DNA of 64,000 nt from an uncultured Clostridia bacterium (GTDB taxonomy: Bacteria; Bacillota; Clostridia; Oscillospirales; CAG-272). Below, piece by piece: positions 17,499 through 26,665 of the stretch. The notes beneath the pieces were generated by a model. It was not told the DNA's origin and ran no database searches. It worked only from the letters and a program-made list of their open reading frames with translations. The position numbers and the translations under genes were made by a program. Each line of letters opens with the position of its first letter. Positions within the stretch are counted from its first letter, which is position 1. The DNA lies in NCBI GenBank assembly GCA_904501985.1, contig CAJGCT010000003.1, positions 1 through 64,000 on the forward strand, given 5' to 3'.

Positions 17499-17519
17499 AC
17501 GAAAATGAGAAGCCGGCAA

Positions 17520-18527
17520 TTATTTTCCCGTGGCTTTTGCATTAAGCGAGGTGTCGGCACGCACACCTGCAAGGTACTCAAAGTACCCCTGCGCCCCAAT
17601 CATTGCCGCATTATCACCGCAGAGTGAGCGTGGTGGCAGGTACAGTTTAAGCTTCCGTTTTTCGGCAAGAGCTTCAAGTGCCGTGCGAAGATGGGAATTC
17701 GCCGCAACTCCTCCGGCGATAACAATGTCGGAGAGCCCTGTGGCTTCAACCGCCATAGTGAGCTTTTTCACGACTGATGACGTTACTGCCTTTGTAAATG
17801 AGGCGGCAATGTCCTCTTTTACATATGCCTCGCCCTTTTGCTCGGCATTGTGCAAGTGGTTTATAACAGCGGTTTTAAGTCCGCTGAAAGAGAAGTCTAA
17901 ATTATCGCCGATAACTGCGGCAGAGGGGAATTTTACGGCATCGCTGTTTCCGATAGAGGCAAGCCTGTCCATCTCTGCGCCTCCGGGATAAGGCAGACCC
18001 ATAACACGCCCCACTTTATCAAAGGCTTCGCCGATGGCATCATCCCTTGTCCTGCCTACGGTCTCAAATTCAGTATAGTCCGTGACTTTTATAAGCGATG
18101 TATGACCGCCGGATGCCACCAACGCCAAAAACGGCGGTTTAAGTGATGGATGGACAAAGTAGTTTGCGGCAATATGACCGCGGATGTGATTTACGGGGAT
18201 CAGAGGCTTGCCGTTTGCGAAAGCCAGTGCTTTTGCGAAATTTACGCCAACAAGCAGTGCACCGATAAGTCCGGGGTTTGATGTGACAGCAACAGCATCT
18301 ATATCGTCAAGCGTTACACCGGCACGCTCAAGTGCCTCGTAGGTTATGGAAGATATGGCATCGCAGTGTGCACGGCTTGCAATTTCGGGTACGACTCCGC
18401 CGTAAAGCTTGTGTGTTTCTATCTGAGATGCGATAATATTCGAGCGAATTACACTTGTGTCGCCGTCAAATTCGCAAACGGCGGCAGAGGTTTCATCGCA
18501 GGAGCTTTCAATTGCAAGTATCAGCAT
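17520..18527 (-). CDS. tsaD: tRNA N6-adenosine threonylcarbamoyltransferase TsaD
   Basis: A 335-residue ASKHA-fold enzyme that transfers the threonylcarbamoyl group to A37 of tRNAs that read ANN codons. It starts with the universal ILAIESSCDETSAAV, has the metal-binding VNHIRGHIAAN (HxxxH), the ASGGHTSL and GIGEAFDKVGR-type nucleotide-binding loops and the VIAGGVAANSHLR motif. Its first 20 bases overlap the end of rimI, a classic neighbour. Confidence 0.97.
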   Translation of the reverse strand: MLILAIESSCDETSAAVCEFDGDTSVIRSNIIASQIETHKLYGGVVPEIASRAHCDAISSITYEALERAGVTLDDIDAVAVTSNPGLIGALLVGVNFAKALAFANGKPLIPVNHIRGHIAANYFVHPSLKPPFLALVASGGHTSLIKVTDYTEFETVGRTRDDAIGEAFDKVGRVMGLPYPGGAEMDRLASIGNSDAVKFPSAAVIGDNLDFSFSGLKTAVINHLHNAEQKGEAYVKEDIAASFTKAVTSSVVKKLTMAVEATGLSDIVIAGGVAANSHLRTALEALAEKRKLKLYLPPRSLCGDNAAMIGAQGYFEYLAGVRADTSLNAKATGK

Positions 18528-18987
18528 GGTTTTGATCCTTTTTTGTATTACGGTGAATTATGCGGCTCATAAGAACGGCATCCTCCCGTGGCTTTGAGTA
18601 GAAACCCTTTCGGATTCCGTCAACAGAGAATCCGTGTTTTTCATAAAGTGCCCGTGCCGCTGTGTTTGAAACACGCACATCAAGCATAAGCTTTTCTAAA
18701 GACTCCGTTTCGCAGAGCTTATTTAGCAGTGCGGCGGCGGCACCTTGGCGTCTGAATTTTTGCAGAACGGCGATATTGGTGATCTCACCCTCGCCGAGTA
18801 TCAGATTCATTCCGGCGTATCCGCATATTTCGTTATCTATGAGCGCAACAAGGCAGTGTGAACAGCCATTTGAAAGGAAATCCTCAAAGCTTTTTGCGCT
18901 CCATGGAGTAGAGAAGCATTCATTCTCAATAGCGCATAGCTGGGGAATGTCCGACACGGAAGCCGACCTTACGGTAATTTCAGTCAT
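18508..18987 (-). CDS. rimI: RimI-type ribosomal-protein/peptide N-acetyltransferase
   Basis: A 159-residue GNAT-fold acetyltransferase. Visible are the N-terminal IRSAS-type strand with ENECFSTPWS, the acetyl-CoA-binding loop FRRQGAAAALL (Q/RxxGxG/A type) and the C-terminal NTAARALYEKHGFSVDG motif. A GTG at 18999 is in frame, but the ATG at 18987 lies 9 bases after AAGGTG and is preferred. It overlaps tsaD, as in many Firmicutes where tsaE-tsaB-rimI-tsaD are grouped; tsaB and tsaE are not in this window. Confidence 0.9.
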   Translation of the reverse strand: MTEITVRSASVSDIPQLCAIENECFSTPWSAKSFEDFLSNGCSHCLVALIDNEICGYAGMNLILGEGEITNIAVLQKFRRQGAAAALLNKLCETESLEKLMLDVRVSNTAARALYEKHGFSVDGIRKGFYSKPREDAVLMSRIIHRNTKKDQNHADTCN

Positions 18988-18995
18988 AGTGTGTG

Positions 18996-19622
18996 TCACC
19001 TTGGCAGATAGTCGTACATTACATCTCCCACCGCGGAGCAGGTTTTTGTGGAGCGGTCGTAGATGTAATTCTCTCCGTTATCCGCCTCAATGTACAAAAG
19101 ATTGTAATAGATACCCGGATATTTATCCGAAGCAAATTTGAGCTTATAGAAGTCTCCCTCCGGGATGATGGTGGTGCGCTCACCGTTTATAAAGGCATCT
19201 ACAATATTTTCGATGTCACCTTTGTCGGAAACGGTGCCGATTCCGGTGGTTATCGTCTGCTCTACGCATATGACAATAAGGTTGGCATCAAATTCATCTA
19301 TAGAGGGAAGCTCGTCCTCCTCGCCTGCAAAGTACACATAACCGATCCCCTCGAATTTTTCGCTGAGCCACTCAGAGGGGTCACATCCAACTATACCGAA
19401 AAGCTCCAACTCCGGCTCGGTACATACCGCATACGGTTCAAGCTCGGTTGCGATAGGCTCAAAGCACATAGGGGTGATCATATATGTGATACCGCTTCTT
19501 TGGTCTGTAAGATTACCTTTATCATATGTGAGCGTCAGCGGACCGCTGTCCCTGCAAGATACGAGAAAGAGGGCGACTGCTATGAGCGACGACAGGATAA
19601 GTGATATGCGCTGTTTTTTCAT
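18996..19622 (-). CDS. Putative lipoprotein of unknown function
   Basis: A 208-residue protein with a lipoprotein signal peptide: KKQR, a hydrophobic core (ISLILSSLIAVALFLVSC) and a lipobox ending LVSC, so Cys23 would be lipidated and the protein held on the outer face of the membrane. The mature part is acidic with no domain I recognise. The ATG at 19622 follows the stop of the dCMP deaminase gene after one base, implying coupled translation; the next gene, rimI, begins within the last codons. Confidence 0.72.
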   Translation of the reverse strand: MKKQRISLILSSLIAVALFLVSCRDSGPLTLTYDKGNLTDQRSGITYMITPMCFEPIATELEPYAVCTEPELELFGIVGCDPSEWLSEKFEGIGYVYFAGEEDELPSIDEFDANLIVICVEQTITTGIGTVSDKGDIENIVDAFINGERTTIIPEGDFYKLKFASDKYPGIYYNLLYIEADNGENYIYDRSTKTCSAVGDVMYDYLPR

Positions 19623-19623
19623 C

Positions 19624-20112
19624 TTAATATCCGAACTTTCCGGAAAGGCTGTCGTCATCGTCGATCCAGCTTTTCACATCAATACAGTTGTATGTATCGG
19701 GAGTTGTACGGATAATAACCTTTTCAATTCCCGCATTTATAACAAGACGCTTGCACATCATGCAGGAGCAGGTATCTCCCACAAGCTCGCCTGTTTTTCC
19801 GTCGATGCACGCCATATAGAGCGTAGCCCCAAGCATCTGATCTCGGGAAGCGGCGATTATTGCGTTTGCCTCCGCATGAACGGAGCGGCACAGCTCATAA
19901 CGCTCACCGCGCGGAATGTTCAGCTTGTCACGCATACAGAAACCGAGGTCGGTGCAGTTTTTTCTGGCTCTGGGGGCACCGTTATAGCCGGTGGAAACGA
20001 TGGTATCGTTTTTTACGATGATCGCACCGTATTTTTTTCTGAGGCAGGTGGCGCGCTCTGCCACGGTCTGCGCGATATCAAGGTAGTAGTTTTCTTTTGA
20101 AACTCTTTCCAT
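19624..20112 (-). CDS. Deoxycytidylate (dCMP) deaminase family protein
   Basis: A 162-residue zinc-dependent deaminase (ComEB/dCMP deaminase type) that converts dCMP to dUMP for thymidylate synthesis. The HAE motif (RSVHAEANAI) provides the zinc His and catalytic Glu; CSCMMCKR provides the two Cys ligands. The N-terminal KKYGAIIVKNDTIVSTGYNGAPR block is typical. It follows galU by 12 bases in the same operon. Confidence 0.92.
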   Translation of the reverse strand: MERVSKENYYLDIAQTVAERATCLRKKYGAIIVKNDTIVSTGYNGAPRARKNCTDLGFCMRDKLNIPRGERYELCRSVHAEANAIIAASRDQMLGATLYMACIDGKTGELVGDTCSCMMCKRLVINAGIEKVIIRTTPDTYNCIDVKSWIDDDDSLSGKFGY

Positions 20113-20124
20113 AGTAATCTCCTT

Positions 20125-21000
20125 TTATTTAATGGAATCGGCAAATTCAATCAGGAATTTTTTGAAATCCTCGCCTATTTCAGGGTGATTAACGGCAGAT
20201 TTGACATTTGCGGTAAGGAAACCAAGCTTGGAGCCAAAATCAAAGCGCTCGCCCTCAAAATCAACCGCGGTCATGCCTCCGTTCGTGGCAAGCACACGCA
20301 TAGCATCTGTAAGCTGAATCTCGCCGCCTGCTCCCGGCTCTGTTTTTTCGAGTATATCGAATATATCGGAGGTAAGCAGAACTCTTCCGAGAATAGAAAG
20401 ATTGGAGTAAGCCTGTTCCGGCTTGGGCTTTTCTATCATGTCTGTAACGTGATAGGTATTGTCGCCGTTAGATTCGGCTTTAAGAGAGCAGTATTTGTAA
20501 ACAAGCTCCCACGGAACCGGCTTTACTCCGCAGCAAGGCTTGCCATATTTTTCATATGCCTTTGCAAGCTGTGTGCATACAGGAGTTTCGGAGAGAATAA
20601 CATCGTCGCCGTAGAGTATGTAGAACGGTTCATCTGCTATGAAGTTCTTAGCGGTGAGTACCGCATGACCGAGACCCTTTGTCTCTTTCTGACGAAGAAA
20701 ATACACGTTTGCCATGGAACAGATGCGGCGCATTTCCTCTATCTCGGCATACTTGCCCGATTCGGTAAGCTTTTTCTCATATTCAACGTTAAAGTCAAAG
20801 TAGTTTTCGATGGTATCCTTGCCTCTGCCTGTTATGATGAGAACATCTGTGACGCCTGCCGCGGCGGCTTCCTCAACGAGGAATGAAATTGCGGGACGGT
20901 CAACGATAGGAAGCATTTCCTTGGGAACAGACTTTGATATTGGCAGCATACGGGTGCCAAGACCCGCAGCAGGAATTACGGCTTTTGTTATCTTTTTCAT
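20125..21000 (-). CDS. galU: UTP-glucose-1-phosphate uridylyltransferase
   Basis: A 291-residue nucleotidyltransferase that makes UDP-glucose for envelope polymers. The signature is KAVIPAAGLGTRMLPISKSV; KEMLPIVDRP, the IEKPKPEQAYSNL block and the C-terminal FDFGSKLGFLTAN block follow. The frame runs further upstream, but ATG 21000 has AGGAGA at the right distance and begins at the conserved MKKITKAVIPA. It is the first gene of the galU-deaminase-lipoprotein-rimI-tsaD operon. Confidence 0.96.
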   Translation of the reverse strand: MKKITKAVIPAAGLGTRMLPISKSVPKEMLPIVDRPAISFLVEEAAAAGVTDVLIITGRGKDTIENYFDFNVEYEKKLTESGKYAEIEEMRRICSMANVYFLRQKETKGLGHAVLTAKNFIADEPFYILYGDDVILSETPVCTQLAKAYEKYGKPCCGVKPVPWELVYKYCSLKAESNGDNTYHVTDMIEKPKPEQAYSNLSILGRVLLTSDIFDILEKTEPGAGGEIQLTDAMRVLATNGGMTAVDFEGERFDFGSKLGFLTANVKSAVNHPEIGEDFKKFLIEFADSIK

Positions 21001-21068
21001 TTTCAAAATCTCTCCTGTGAAATAAAGTGTATTCTCAGAGTGCTGATAAAAACAATTTATCACTATAT

Positions 21069-21097
21069 ATTATAGCGCGTTTTTGTTAATAAATCAA
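21069..21097 (-). promoter_or_regulatory. Promoter of the galU operon
   Basis: Minus-strand TTGATT, 17-base spacer, TATAAT, about 70 bases upstream of galU. It is divergent from the MFS promoter at 21187. Confidence 0.85.
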
Positions 21098-21186
21098 GTG
21101 TTTTGATACACAAAAACGGGGTGTAATACAGGAAAACGCTCAATATGTGAAAAAAACGGATAAAAATCACATTTAGAAGAAAAAAG

Positions 21187-21215
21187 TTGACACACATGTC
21201 AAGACATGGTATAAT
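21187..21215 (+). promoter_or_regulatory. Consensus promoter of the MFS transporter gene
   Basis: TTGACA, 17-base spacer, TATAAT: a perfect sigma-A promoter. Transcription would begin near 21222 and pass through the inserted block before the gene, giving a leader of nearly 200 bases. Confidence 0.88.
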
Positions 21216-21344
21216 ATGCGCAGGGAATCCCGCTTCACAGGCTTCCACGGCTTCGCCGCTCCGCGCTATGGCGCGGCTGCGCAATTGACGGCTTCGCAAA
21301 AATGCCCTTGCAAGCAAGCATTTTTGCTTCATGGTATAATATGC
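21205..21344 (+). repeat. Insertion-like block flanked by a 15-bp direct repeat
   Basis: CATGGTATAATATGC occurs at 21205-21219 and again at 21330-21344, exactly 125 bases apart. The segment between is palindrome-rich (GCGCTATGGCGC region at 21264-21276, and an imperfect hairpin GCAAAAATGC...GCATTTTTGC at 21296-21326). The direct repeat contains the -10 box of the MFS promoter. This looks like insertion of a small non-coding element or a recombination duplication. Confidence 0.65.
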
Positions 21345-21416
21345 ACGGAAAATTACGGTGCGTTTTTTTAATGCCTAATGTGGGCTTCATATCCGCATAA
21401 TGAGGGGAGTAAAACG

Positions 21417-22655
21417 GTGGAAAAGATTAAAAAGAGCAATGCTGAGCGCATGGCGGCATTTTTTATGCTTTTGTGCTCGGCTGTTTATTTTACAAGCTAC
21501 ATAACAAGAATAAATTACGGTGCAGTGCTGGTCGATATCGTGTCGGATACCGGCATATCACAAAAGGCGGCAGGCCTTGTAAGTACGGCGGCGTTTTTTA
21601 CTTACGGTGTGGGACAGCTTATAAGCGGATTTATCGGTGATCGCGTGAGACCTCGTCTGCTTATTGTTATAGGTTTGTCTGTAACAGCAGTGTGCAATCT
21701 TCTTATGCCGTCGCTCACGAGCGCAGTTCCTATGATGGTGCTTTGGGGAGTAAACGGCTTTGCCCAAGCGATGTTCTGGCCGCCAATGGTACGCATGATG
21801 GCGGACAATTTAAGTGAGGAGAATTACAACCGCGCCTGCATATGGGTATCTGCGGCAGCGTCCATTGCCACAATTGTAATATACCTTTTGGCATCCCTTT
21901 GCACAGCTCTCTTTGATTGGCGCTCGCTTTTTATAATTAGTGCTGCTATCGCTCTCACAATGGCAGTGGTGTGGCAGATTTTTGCTCCGAAAAAGGATCT
22001 GGATAAAGATGATGAACCGGCAAAGATCACAGAAGATGCGGCGCCTACCAAAAAGGCGACTGTCGGTGCGGCTGTGGTACTTCTGCTTTTCCCAATAGCA
22101 CTTGCCATAGTTCTTCAGGGAATACTCAGAGACGGTGTTACCACGTGGCTTCCTACCCTTGTTTCGGATACCTTTAATCTGCCGTCGTCTGTATCTATAC
22201 TGACCGGCATAGCTCTTCCCGTATTCTCCATGATAAGCTATAATGTGTCGGCAAGACTTGAAAAGAGGATCGGAAACGAGCTTGTGACGTCTGCGGTGTT
22301 TTTTGCGAGTGCCGCTGTATCGGCAGGGCTTTTAACACTCATTCTTAACGTAAATCCCATTATATCCGTGCTTCTTATGGCGGTCATTACCGGATGTATG
22401 CACGGAATCAATCTTATGCTTATTTCCCGTGTACCGAGATATTTTGACAGGTACGGAAAGATCTCCACGGTTTCGGGTATTGTGAACGCGTTTACATATG
22501 TGGGAAGCGCAATTTCTACGTATCTTGTAGCTGTTATATCCGAGGAATACGGATGGAGCTTCACCGTTTTATCCTGGCTGCTTATTGCGGCTGCAGGTGC
22601 GGTTGTATGCATATGTATTATCGGCGCATGGCGAAAATTCAGGTATAGCAGATAA
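21417..22655 (+). CDS. MFS transporter, organophosphate:phosphate antiporter-like
   Basis: A 412-residue membrane protein with 12 predicted transmembrane helices and a basic central loop (about residues 200-225). The first helices (SAVYFTSYITRINYGAVLVDIVSDTGIS and the cytoplasmic GFIGDRVRPR loop) resemble the GlpT/UhpT-type branch. The substrate is unknown. The frame begins earlier, but the GTG at 21417 has a GAGGGGAG site 7 bases upstream and starts right before the first helix. It is transcribed alone from a consensus promoter. Confidence 0.82.
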   Translation: MEKIKKSNAERMAAFFMLLCSAVYFTSYITRINYGAVLVDIVSDTGISQKAAGLVSTAAFFTYGVGQLISGFIGDRVRPRLLIVIGLSVTAVCNLLMPSLTSAVPMMVLWGVNGFAQAMFWPPMVRMMADNLSEENYNRACIWVSAAASIATIVIYLLASLCTALFDWRSLFIISAAIALTMAVVWQIFAPKKDLDKDDEPAKITEDAAPTKKATVGAAVVLLLFPIALAIVLQGILRDGVTTWLPTLVSDTFNLPSSVSILTGIALPVFSMISYNVSARLEKRIGNELVTSAVFFASAAVSAGLLTLILNVNPIISVLLMAVITGCMHGINLMLISRVPRYFDRYGKISTVSGIVNAFTYVGSAISTYLVAVISEEYGWSFTVLSWLLIAAAGAVVCICIIGAWRKFRYSR

Positions 22656-22660
22656 TAATT

Positions 22661-22690
22661 AAAACGGAGCTGTCTCGGCTCCGTTTTTTG
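22661..22690 (+). terminator. Terminator of the MFS gene
   Basis: Stem AAAACGGAGC with GCTCCGTTTT, loop TGTCTCG, then T residues. Confidence 0.92.
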
Positions 22691-22716
22691 CCATTTCGGA
22701 TTTTTCCAACCATGCC

Positions 22717-22745
22717 TTGCAATCGGTGTCAAAATGGTGTATAAT
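22717..22745 (+). promoter_or_regulatory. Promoter of the yhaO-yhaN operon
   Basis: TTGCAA, 17-base spacer, TATAAT, 31 bases before the yhaO start. Confidence 0.85.
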
Positions 22746-22775
22746 ATAAGTACTACTTAAAATTGGAGTCGTATA

Positions 22776-23894
22776 ATGATAAAGATTTTACACTGCGCTG
22801 ACCTGCATCTTGACAGTCCGCTGTCAACTCTTGATTTTGAAAAGGCAGAGCTGCGCCACAGCGATATGCGCGCCGCATTTACGTCGCTCACCCTGTCGGC
22901 TAAAATGAATAAAGCGGATTTTTTGCTGATATCGGGAGATTTCTTTGACGGAGCTTTTGCTTCGCGCGATACTCTGTCTCTCATATGCCGCGAATTTGCC
23001 GCCATACCAGACTGCAAAATAATAATAGCTCCCGGCAACCACGATCCGTATACCCCGTCGAGCTACTATCGGCGTGTGGATTTTCCTGATAATGTGTATA
23101 TTTTTGATTCGCCGGAACTTTCCTGCTTTGATTTTCCGGAAAAGAACACCACTGTATACGGCTGGGCGTTTACTTCTGAGCATATGGAGAGCTGTCCCCT
23201 TGAGGGATTTTCGGTGGAGAATCCTAACAGAATAAATCTGCTCTGTGCACACGGTGATCTTGATTCGGGTGACTCAAAATACTGTCCCATACCGTCGGTA
23301 CTGCTTGCTGACTGCGGCTTTGACTATGCGGCTCTCGGTCACGTTCATGCTCACAGCGGAGTGAAGCAGATTGGAGGCTGTCACATAGCATACAGCGGAT
23401 GTCTTGAGGGGCGCGGCTTTGATGAATGTGGGGAAAAAGGAGCGGTGCTTGCTGTTGCCGACAAGGATGTGATGCTTCAGTTTGCCGCTAAATTTGTACG
23501 GTTCTGCAAGCGAATTTATATAAGTGAGACACTTGATATCAGCGGTGCAAGATCAAATGCCGATGTGGCAGACCGCCTTGAGGCGTTTATCGCAGAGAGA
23601 CATTTTGGCGAAGATACCGCACTTCGCATAAGACTGACGGGCGATGTGTCGGGGGATTTCAAGCTGTCGGCAAGCTTTCTTTCCGAGCAGTTTTCAAGGC
23701 TGTTTATGCTTGAGGTGATTGATGCTACAATGCCGCTTCTTGACTGCGAAAAGCTTCGCTTCGACCCCACTCTGCGCGGGGAATTTTACCGAAGCCTTGA
23801 ACCCATGCTGCTTTGTGACGATGCCGAGACGCGTGATACTGCCGCAATGGCACTGCGGTGCGGACTTGCGGCACTTCTCGGAGAGGAGATCTGA
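22776..23894 (+). CDS. yhaO: SbcD-like DNA exonuclease subunit (YhaO type)
   Basis: A 372-residue metallophosphoesterase of the Mre11/SbcD superfamily. Metal-binding motifs are all present: CADLHLDSP (DxH), SGDFFDG (GDxxD), APGNHDPY (GNHD), CAHGD and GHVHAHS (GHxH). The C-terminal third is the accessory/capping region. It pairs with the SMC-like ATPase encoded next; such pairs open blocked or hairpin DNA ends during repair. Confidence 0.9.
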   Translation: MIKILHCADLHLDSPLSTLDFEKAELRHSDMRAAFTSLTLSAKMNKADFLLISGDFFDGAFASRDTLSLICREFAAIPDCKIIIAPGNHDPYTPSSYYRRVDFPDNVYIFDSPELSCFDFPEKNTTVYGWAFTSEHMESCPLEGFSVENPNRINLLCAHGDLDSGDSKYCPIPSVLLADCGFDYAALGHVHAHSGVKQIGGCHIAYSGCLEGRGFDECGEKGAVLAVADKDVMLQFAAKFVRFCKRIYISETLDISGARSNADVADRLEAFIAERHFGEDTALRIRLTGDVSGDFKLSASFLSEQFSRLFMLEVIDATMPLLDCEKLRFDPTLRGEFYRSLEPMLLCDDAETRDTAAMALRCGLAALLGEEI

Positions 23895-23902
23895 GGTGCG
23901 AG

Positions 23903-26062
23903 ATGTTTATTGAGAAAATACATATAGATACATTCGGTAAGCTCTCGGATTTTGATCTGGAGCTTACACCGGGAATGAACATTTTAGAGGGTGCAAACGA
24001 AAGCGGCAAATCCACCCTTGCGGCTTTCATTAAGTTTATATTTTACGGAGTATCTTCCCGTGAGCGTGAGCAGATCATGTCCTGGAAAACAGGCGGTGCG
24101 GCAGGAAGCCTCACTGTGTCCGTGGATTCTCACAGATACCGTATAGAGCGTGCTGTAGTGGGAAACCGCGAGGCTGTACAGCTTGTTGACGGCGAAAACA
24201 ATATGCCCATAAGACACGCTCTTGACGAAAAAACGCCGGGTGAGCTGTTTTTCGGAGTAGATGCCGAAATGTTCGTATCAACCGCTTTTGTGTCCCAGCT
24301 TGGCGGTACAACCGCAGGGGGGACTAAGCTCAGCGAGGGAATCGAGAATATACTGTTTTCGGGGGACGAAAACGTAAACACCCAGCGTGCCATTGCCAAG
24401 CTTGATGCGGCGCGCGCCGCACTGCTTCACAAAAACGAAAAGGGCGGCAGACTTTATGAAATCGACAATGAATGTGCGCTTCTTGAGGTAAAGCTTGCGG
24501 AGGCACTGCGTATCCATGAGGATATTCTTTCAAAAGAGGCACAGCTTGACGACTCACGGGAGAAATTAAACAGTGCCGCGCAAAAAGCCGACGGAATCGG
24601 TGCGAAGATACAGCAGTTTGAGGCTAATGCGCTTATTGAGCTTTTTGAGCGTAGGCGGCTGATAGAATCAAGAATTTCCGTGCTTGGTGAGCGGCTTCGG
24701 ACCGACAACGACAGAGAAAGTGCCGCGGCATCCCGTATGGATAAATATTGCAGCAGGCTCGTAGTCCTCAAAAAAGAGCTTGATGAGACGATTTTGCGTG
24801 AGGAGGAATGTCAGCAGTATCGTGTGAGCCGCGAGCTTGAGGAATTTTTGAAAATGGGCGGAAAGGATGCTGTTGAAACTAAGAAAAAGCGGCTTTTTGC
24901 AAAAGCGAAAGGATGCACTGCGGCAGGAGTAATCGCTCTGCTTGCCGGCATTGCCCTTGTTTTGTTCGGTATCATGCCAATACTTAACGAGGCGGCAATA
25001 AATGTACTTTTTGCGGCGGCAGGCGGCGGACTTAGCATTGTTGGCGTTATACTCCTTGCCATCGGGGCGCGTTTTCGCGGACAGGCTTCCGATGTTGAGC
25101 TTTACTATGACCTTGACACTCTTGAAGCAGAAGCGGCGGAATACAGGAGTGCGCAGGAGACCGCCAAATTCACAAATCTTGCCGTTATTGATGCTAAACG
25201 CCGATACAATGAGCTTTGCGATGAAATAAGACAGGAATACGGCTGTGCTCCGGATGAGCTTTCGGAGAAACATGAACAGCAAAAGAGAAAAGCACAGGAA
25301 TCAAGCGGAGTTAAAGCCGAGTATGACAAGCATATTTCCTTGCTTTCACAAATAGATGCTCAGCTTAAGCCTTACAGCGAAGAAGAGCTTCGTGCGATGG
25401 TTGACAGTGGTGTTGACATATCGGATGTGGATGCATCTGAGCTTTCTTCTATGCGTCGGGAAGCGGAATTTGCGGCGAAAATGGCGGCTTCACTTGAAAA
25501 GCACTGCATAGAGCTTGAAAAGGAGCTTGCCGGATTGTATCCTATCGCCGATGACCCTAAGCTTATAGCGGACAGGCTGTCATCAATGAAGGCTCGCCGT
25601 GCAGAGCTTCAGAAAAAGCACGCGGCGTATAAGCTTGCCAATGAAAAGCTGAGCGAGGCAGGCGAGTCGCTCCGTCTCAGCATAGCACCGAGACTTGCAT
25701 CCGAAGCGGCGCGGAATATGGCGGCAATTACGGGAGGGAAATATAATAATCTCGGAGTTGGAGCAGACCTTTCCATGTCTGCGGAGACCGAGAGCGGACA
25801 GCGGGCTCTTGGTGTTCTCAGCGCAGGCACACAGGATGCGGCGTATCTTTCACTGCGCCTGTCGCTTATATCACTCCTGTACAGCAAGACAGAGCCGCCC
25901 GTAATATACGACGAGTCGTTTATACGTCAGGATGATGAGCGTCTTAAAAAGCTTCTTCGTCTTATTGCTGCCGGTAAATCCCAAAGTCTTATATTTACCG
26001 CAAATAACAGAGAGGCGTCTCTCATGCGTGATATAGGTGAGTTTAAGCATATAAGAATGTAA
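23903..26062 (+). CDS. yhaN: SMC-like ATPase of the YhaN family
   Basis: A 719-residue ABC-type ATPase. Walker A is in GANESGKSTLAAFIKFIFYG (residues ~35-45), coiled-coil stretches flank the centre, and the C-terminal lobe carries the LSAGTQDAAYLSLRLSLI signature and the PPVIYDESF Walker B. Between the coils lie two hydrophobic segments (about 333-390), which SbcC/Rad50 lacks and YhaN proteins have, so the complex is probably membrane-tethered. It is shorter than SbcC. The start at 23903 follows a GAGG site, 8 bases after the yhaO stop. Confidence 0.86.
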   Translation: MFIEKIHIDTFGKLSDFDLELTPGMNILEGANESGKSTLAAFIKFIFYGVSSREREQIMSWKTGGAAGSLTVSVDSHRYRIERAVVGNREAVQLVDGENNMPIRHALDEKTPGELFFGVDAEMFVSTAFVSQLGGTTAGGTKLSEGIENILFSGDENVNTQRAIAKLDAARAALLHKNEKGGRLYEIDNECALLEVKLAEALRIHEDILSKEAQLDDSREKLNSAAQKADGIGAKIQQFEANALIELFERRRLIESRISVLGERLRTDNDRESAAASRMDKYCSRLVVLKKELDETILREEECQQYRVSRELEEFLKMGGKDAVETKKKRLFAKAKGCTAAGVIALLAGIALVLFGIMPILNEAAINVLFAAAGGGLSIVGVILLAIGARFRGQASDVELYYDLDTLEAEAAEYRSAQETAKFTNLAVIDAKRRYNELCDEIRQEYGCAPDELSEKHEQQKRKAQESSGVKAEYDKHISLLSQIDAQLKPYSEEELRAMVDSGVDISDVDASELSSMRREAEFAAKMAASLEKHCIELEKELAGLYPIADDPKLIADRLSSMKARRAELQKKHAAYKLANEKLSEAGESLRLSIAPRLASEAARNMAAITGGKYNNLGVGADLSMSAETESGQRALGVLSAGTQDAAYLSLRLSLISLLYSKTEPPVIYDESFIRQDDERLKKLLRLIAAGKSQSLIFTANNREASLMRDIGEFKHIRM

Positions 26063-26075
26063 TCTGCATTACAAG

Positions 26076-26124
26076 AAAAGCATATCCCCTAAAAGACGTA
26101 AAATCAAAGGGGATATGCTTTTTT
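26076..26124 (+). terminator. Terminator of the yhaO-yhaN operon
   Basis: AAAAGCATATCCCC pairs with GGGGATATGCTTTT around a long loop, followed by T residues. Confidence 0.9.
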
Positions 26125-26190
26125 GTGTATAAAATTATCTTCATCGGTTAATTATATTTTCAGAAAATATTAAAGCTGGCGGAGAGAATA

Positions 26191-26604
26191 ATGGGAAAAA
26201 TCGGAGAATATGCTGTAGTCTATTCGGTGGGAGGCGTTGGATATACGCTTATTGAGGTGTTGTGGAGAGGGCATTCACATTGGACTATGGCGCTGACGGG
26301 CGGAATGTGTCTTGCGTTCATTTATATGAATGAAGCGCGGCATAATAAAGCCCCCATGTGGAAGCGCTGTCTTGCAGACAGCCTTATTATAACGCTTGCG
26401 GAGCTATCGGTTGGATTTGTGGTTAATATACTTCTCGGATGGAAGGTTTGGGATTATTCAAATCAATTCATGAATTTGTTTGGTCAAGTTTGCATTTTGT
26501 ATTCGGGATTCTGGTATCTTTTGGGCATACCTGCCTCATATCTCTGTAAGTATCTTAGAAAATTACTTTGTGCTAAGAAAACGTCTTACCCACAAAAAGT
26601 ATAG
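26191..26604 (+). CDS. Small integral membrane protein, putative ABC-transporter type IV (CmpB-like) family
   Basis: A 137-residue protein with about four transmembrane helices. The motifs GGVGYTLIEVLWRG near the N-terminus and WDYSNQFMNLFGQVCILYSGFWYLL near the C-terminus resemble the 'putative ABC transporter permease' family found in Firmicutes. No ATPase is adjacent, so a transporter role is not supported by context. A GGAGAG site precedes the ATG. Confidence 0.62.
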   Translation: MGKIGEYAVVYSVGGVGYTLIEVLWRGHSHWTMALTGGMCLAFIYMNEARHNKAPMWKRCLADSLIITLAELSVGFVVNILLGWKVWDYSNQFMNLFGQVCILYSGFWYLLGIPASYLCKYLRKLLCAKKTSYPQKV

Positions 26605-26609
26605 TGCTG

Positions 26610-26644
26610 TCGGCTTTCGATATAACCTCGGAAGCCGATTTTTT
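26610..26644 (+). terminator. Terminator between the membrane protein gene and spoIVA
   Basis: TCGGCTT pairs with AAGCCGA around a 14-base loop, followed by T residues. Confidence 0.75.
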
Positions 26645-26665
26645 GGTAGGAAAATACTCATATCT

